DNA of 8,539 nt, from contig QNAH01000105.1 in the NCBI GenBank assembly GCA_003641425.1, forward strand, positions 1-8,539, written 5' to 3'. This stretch comes from Candidatus Zixiibacteriota bacterium (lineage in GTDB: Bacteria > Zixibacteria > MSB-5A5 > GN15 > PGXB01). The position numbers were made by a program, and so were the translations under genes. The notes beneath the pieces were generated by a model, which was not told the origin of the DNA, searched no databases, and saw nothing but the letters and a program-made list of their open reading frames with translations. Shown in pieces: positions 6,308-8,539 of this stretch. Positions within the stretch are counted from its first letter, which is position 1, and each line of letters begins with the position of its first letter.

Positions 6308-8539
6308 TTACAAACTTACCTGCAGGCCTACTTTGATCTGACGACCGTAGAGCCAGTTATACGGGTCTCGGTCATAATCAGTCCCGCCTGTAATATTATA
6401 GCCGTCATTTTGACCGGTATCCGCACGTCCGGTTGACGGATTGACATAATCAACGTTCTTATTGTCAAGCAGATTATCGATCCAGACGATGAATCGCCAG
6501 TTGAGTGAAACAAGTTTGAAATATTTCTCGAACTTGACGTCGAAATTCAATACCGAAGGCTTACGGAGTGAATTCTCGTCGATCGTCTGAACGCTCTCAT
6601 CCACTTCCAGATTCGGGTAATCCTTAGAAGGAGTAAACGGCTTGCCTGTCTGGAACTTACCCTGCACAGAGAAAGTCCAGCCATTCGGAATTCTGAGCCC
6701 GAACAGTTTCGGCTTCATCGTCTCGGGAACCACCAGCTGAATACCACAGTTGAGCTGATGACGAATATCATCGTCGAGCGGCTTCTCTTTGAGCGACTCG
6801 CGATTAAGATAAAATTCCTCGAAATAGTCTGTTCTGGTCTGCGACTGCTTACCATATGCAAAAGCGTAGGTGTAGTTGACCTCGCCGTTGATCAGACGGC
6901 CGCCGCGCTTTTCGACAGTGACCTCAAAACCGCGGCTGCGGCCATAGTCACGATTCTGATACTGCTGAATCCTGAGCGCCCCGCCGCCGAGCTTGACCAG
7001 GGCCGAGTTGATCTTGTTGAACTCGTCCTTAAAGTAACCGGAAATATCGATCGAATAATCGGCCGACATGGCATATTTAACACCGAATGAATACTGGATT
7101 GTCTTTTCATAATCCAGGTTGTAGTTACCGACCACGTCATTGGCCGATGCCGCCGTTGTATTACGGTCATACATGTATGAATATGACGGCAACTGGTAAA
7201 AATGACCGTAGTTGAAGTGAATCTTGGCCTTGTCGGAAATCGGGTATGAAAATCCGATTCGCGGCGAAAACTTGTTACGATCACCGTAAATAATACCGCT
7301 GCCAAGGTCGTCGTTTTTAGCCACTTCCTCGAGACCTTTAGTCTGAATAAAGTAGTCATAACGGAAACCGAGACTGGCTATCATCGACCCATACTCGAGA
7401 TTATCGCGGAAATAGAAAGTCCCGCTCAAAGGTTCGTATTTATAAAAATCGCGAAGCTCTCCGATGGTCTCATATTCACCCCCGTCCGGACGGCCGGTAT
7501 AGGGCTGCTCAAGCGAACGAATATCCTTTTTCGACAGGATTTCTTTTTTCAATTCCATCCCGGCTTTCAACTCATGGTTGCCAAGTTGCCGGTAAAGACG
7601 GCCTTCCAGCGTGTACTGCTCGACACCATGGAAGTGCCATACTGTCTCGTCCTTGTAGGTCCCGACATTTAGGAAGTTGCTCGATCCGCCATAGTCATAC
7701 TTACCATTGCCATTAAGATCCAGGAACTTTTCACCCGGATCATATTTGAAATTCGGAGGGTCGTAGTTCCCGTTGCCGTTCCGATCGATATAAGGAATAC
7801 CCGGCACCCAAACATCGTATGGAGATGTATAACCCGAATTACGATCCAGGTCCTGATTGTCGCTTCCGGCCGACATCACAAAAATGTCGATCCCTTCATC
7901 ATAGAAACCGTTGTTGTTGACATCGGTGAACGGCTCACCAAGATTGATATCACCATCCTCGTACGGTTCCGGATCATGCTCATCGACTATGTCGGCGCGT
8001 TCGGGATCGTATTCGCCGTTACCATTGGTGTCGTACAGATAGTCACCCCTGTCCCACTGACCGTTACCATTCAAGTCTATGAACGGCTCACCTTCCATAT
8101 ATTCACCGTGCGTACCGCTGTTGAATCGGAAATCGGCAATATCGGTGTAACCAACCTGCTGATCGGTATAATAAGGATCGTTACCGTAGGTGTACCGAGG
8201 TCCGGAAATATCACGTCCCTCGAGAGTCGTATCGGGATAAAGATTGATTAGCGGCTCGGGGGCGTCATAAATTCCGTTGTTATTCAAATCATCATATCTT
8301 TCGAATTCGCTGTACTGCGGGAATTCATCAGGGTCAAGGCCCTTGCCGGGATTATTGGGATCACCCGGCTTGTTCCAGAAATCATAATTGTAATAAGAAG
8401 CTTTTAAATAGTAGTGCATATTTTTGGATAACTGATGCGTCAATTCAAGGGCGTATGACTGCCAGTCGGTTTCACGCACATCAGCAGTATTCGGAGTATA
8501 ACGATAGCTCCAGTCGAACGGTATATATCGGGAAAAATA
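6308..8539 (-). CDS. TonB-dependent receptor-type outer-membrane barrel, C-terminal part
   Basis: The frame is open from the right edge (YFSRYIPFDWSYRYTPN...) to TAA at 6308, giving 743 residues. The signal peptide, any carboxypeptidase-regulatory-like domain and the plug lie outside the window. A GTG at 8479 is an internal Val codon and not the start. Alternating beta-strands rich in Tyr, Phe and Arg with polar turns fill residues about 295-743. Late family signatures are SVLNFDVKFEKYF, WIDNLLDNKNVDYVN (686-700) and RQIKVGLQVSL at the end, matching the usual 'lD.r..K.f ... dNlfn.kN' strands of TonB-dependent receptors. Such barrels import siderophores, glycans or peptides using proton-motive force delivered by TonB. 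The last residue is Leu, not the common Phe or Tyr. Residues about 56-296 form an unusually long loop with six DxNxNGxxD motifs, described separately. It is the most upstream gene seen in the cluster, 35 nt before the PorV-like gene. The substrate cannot be predicted. Confidence 0.85.
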   Translation of the reverse strand, partial: YFSRYIPFDWSYRYTPNTADVRETDWQSYALELTHQLSKNMHYYLKASYYNYDFWNKPGDPNNPGKGLDPDEFPQYSEFERYDDLNNNGIYDAPEPLINLYPDTTLEGRDISGPRYTYGNDPYYTDQQVGYTDIADFRFNSGTHGEYMEGEPFIDLNGNGQWDRGDYLYDTNGNGEYDPERADIVDEHDPEPYEDGDINLGEPFTDVNNNGFYDEGIDIFVMSAGSDNQDLDRNSGYTSPYDVWVPGIPYIDRNGNGNYDPPNFKYDPGEKFLDLNGNGKYDYGGSSNFLNVGTYKDETVWHFHGVEQYTLEGRLYRQLGNHELKAGMELKKEILSKKDIRSLEQPYTGRPDGGEYETIGELRDFYKYEPLSGTFYFRDNLEYGSMIASLGFRYDYFIQTKGLEEVAKNDDLGSGIIYGDRNKFSPRIGFSYPISDKAKIHFNYGHFYQLPSYSYMYDRNTTAASANDVVGNYNLDYEKTIQYSFGVKYAMSADYSIDISGYFKDEFNKINSALVKLGGGALRIQQYQNRDYGRSRGFEVTVEKRGGRLINGEVNYTYAFAYGKQSQTRTDYFEEFYLNRESLKEKPLDDDIRHQLNCGIQLVVPETMKPKLFGLRIPNGWTFSVQGKFQTGKPFTPSKDYPNLEVDESVQTIDENSLRKPSVLNFDVKFEKYFKLVSLNWRFIVWIDNLLDNKNVDYVNPSTGRADTGQNDGYNITGGTDYDRDPYNWLYGRQIKVGLQVSL
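7694..8290 (-). repeat. Six DxNxNGxxD (Ca2+-loop-like) protein repeats inside the receptor loop
   Basis: The nine-residue motif occurs six times in one reading frame: DLNNNGIYD (8290-8264), DLNGNGQWD (8077-8051), DTNGNGEYD (8032-8006), DVNNNGFYD (7924-7898), DRNGNGNYD (7786-7760) and DLNGNGKYD (7720-7694). Four copies are preceded by a G-[EI]-[PK]-[FY]-x element (GEPFI, GEPFT, GIPYI, GEKFL). Acidic or amide residues at positions 1, 3 and 5, Gly at 6 and Asp at 9 match the calcium-ligand pattern of EF-loop, dockerin and thrombospondin-type-3 repeats. Spacing is irregular (71, 36, 15, 46 and 22 residues between successive copies in some order along the loop). Calcium binding is inferred, not shown. 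Confidence 0.8.

Noticed and set aside
6892..7359. 155-aa minus-strand open frame within the receptor gene
   Set aside because: It is an Arg/Thr/Ser-rich out-of-frame shadow of the receptor, which has clear barrel signatures in its own frame.
7694..8290. CRISPR-like or tandem DNA repeat
   Set aside because: The repetition is at protein level only; the DNA copies differ in codons, spacing is irregular, and the frame stays open throughout.
6308..8479. GTG at 8479 as the start of the receptor gene
   Set aside because: The frame continues upstream without a stop to the window edge, with barrel-like residues (RYIPFDWSYRY), and the plug domain is missing, so the GTG is an internal Val codon.

Overview
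The window looks like chromosomal DNA from a Gram-negative bacterium with an elaborate outer membrane. The best guess is the Fibrobacteres-Chlorobi-Bacteroidetes (FCB) side of the tree, perhaps a Zixibacteria-like candidate phylum. The basis is the set of protein types: a PorV/PorQ-like outer-membrane protein, a large TonB-dependent receptor-type barrel with Asp/Asn-rich 'DxNGNGxYD' repeats, a long lipoprotein, a secreted subtilisin-type propeptide and a membrane glycosyltransferase fused to TPRs. The taxonomic call is inference; there is no rRNA or other marker gene here.

Layout. Positions 1-404 (minus) hold the N-terminal part of an exported protein, probably a subtilisin-family (S8) protease, cut by the window edge. 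A 278-nt AT-rich divergent gap (405-682) separates it from a plus-strand gene (683-2875) for a multi-pass GT-C/GT39-type glycosyltransferase with seven C-terminal TPR units. That gene converges on a minus-strand cluster, and a perfect 10-bp hairpin at 2894-2918 lies in the 69-nt gap between them. The cluster reads, in transcription order, TonB-dependent receptor (8539-6308, its N-terminus beyond the window), PorV/PorQ-like barrel (6272-5319) and a 777-aa lipoprotein (5278-2945). Gaps of 35 and 40 nt, no internal terminator and good Shine-Dalgarno sites suggest one transcript ending at the hairpin.

How the genes may work together. The three minus-strand genes encode two outer-membrane beta-barrels and one lipid-anchored protein with Ig/FnIII-like N-terminal and Rossmann/glutamine-amidotransferase-like C-terminal regions. 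A surface complex for uptake, secretion or attachment is a reasonable inference, but the sequence shows no substrate. The most distinctive element is a roughly 240-residue loop of the receptor carrying six DxNxNGxxD motifs that resemble Ca2+-binding EF-loop/TSP3-type motifs. No RNA genes, CRISPR arrays, insertion sequences or phage genes were seen.
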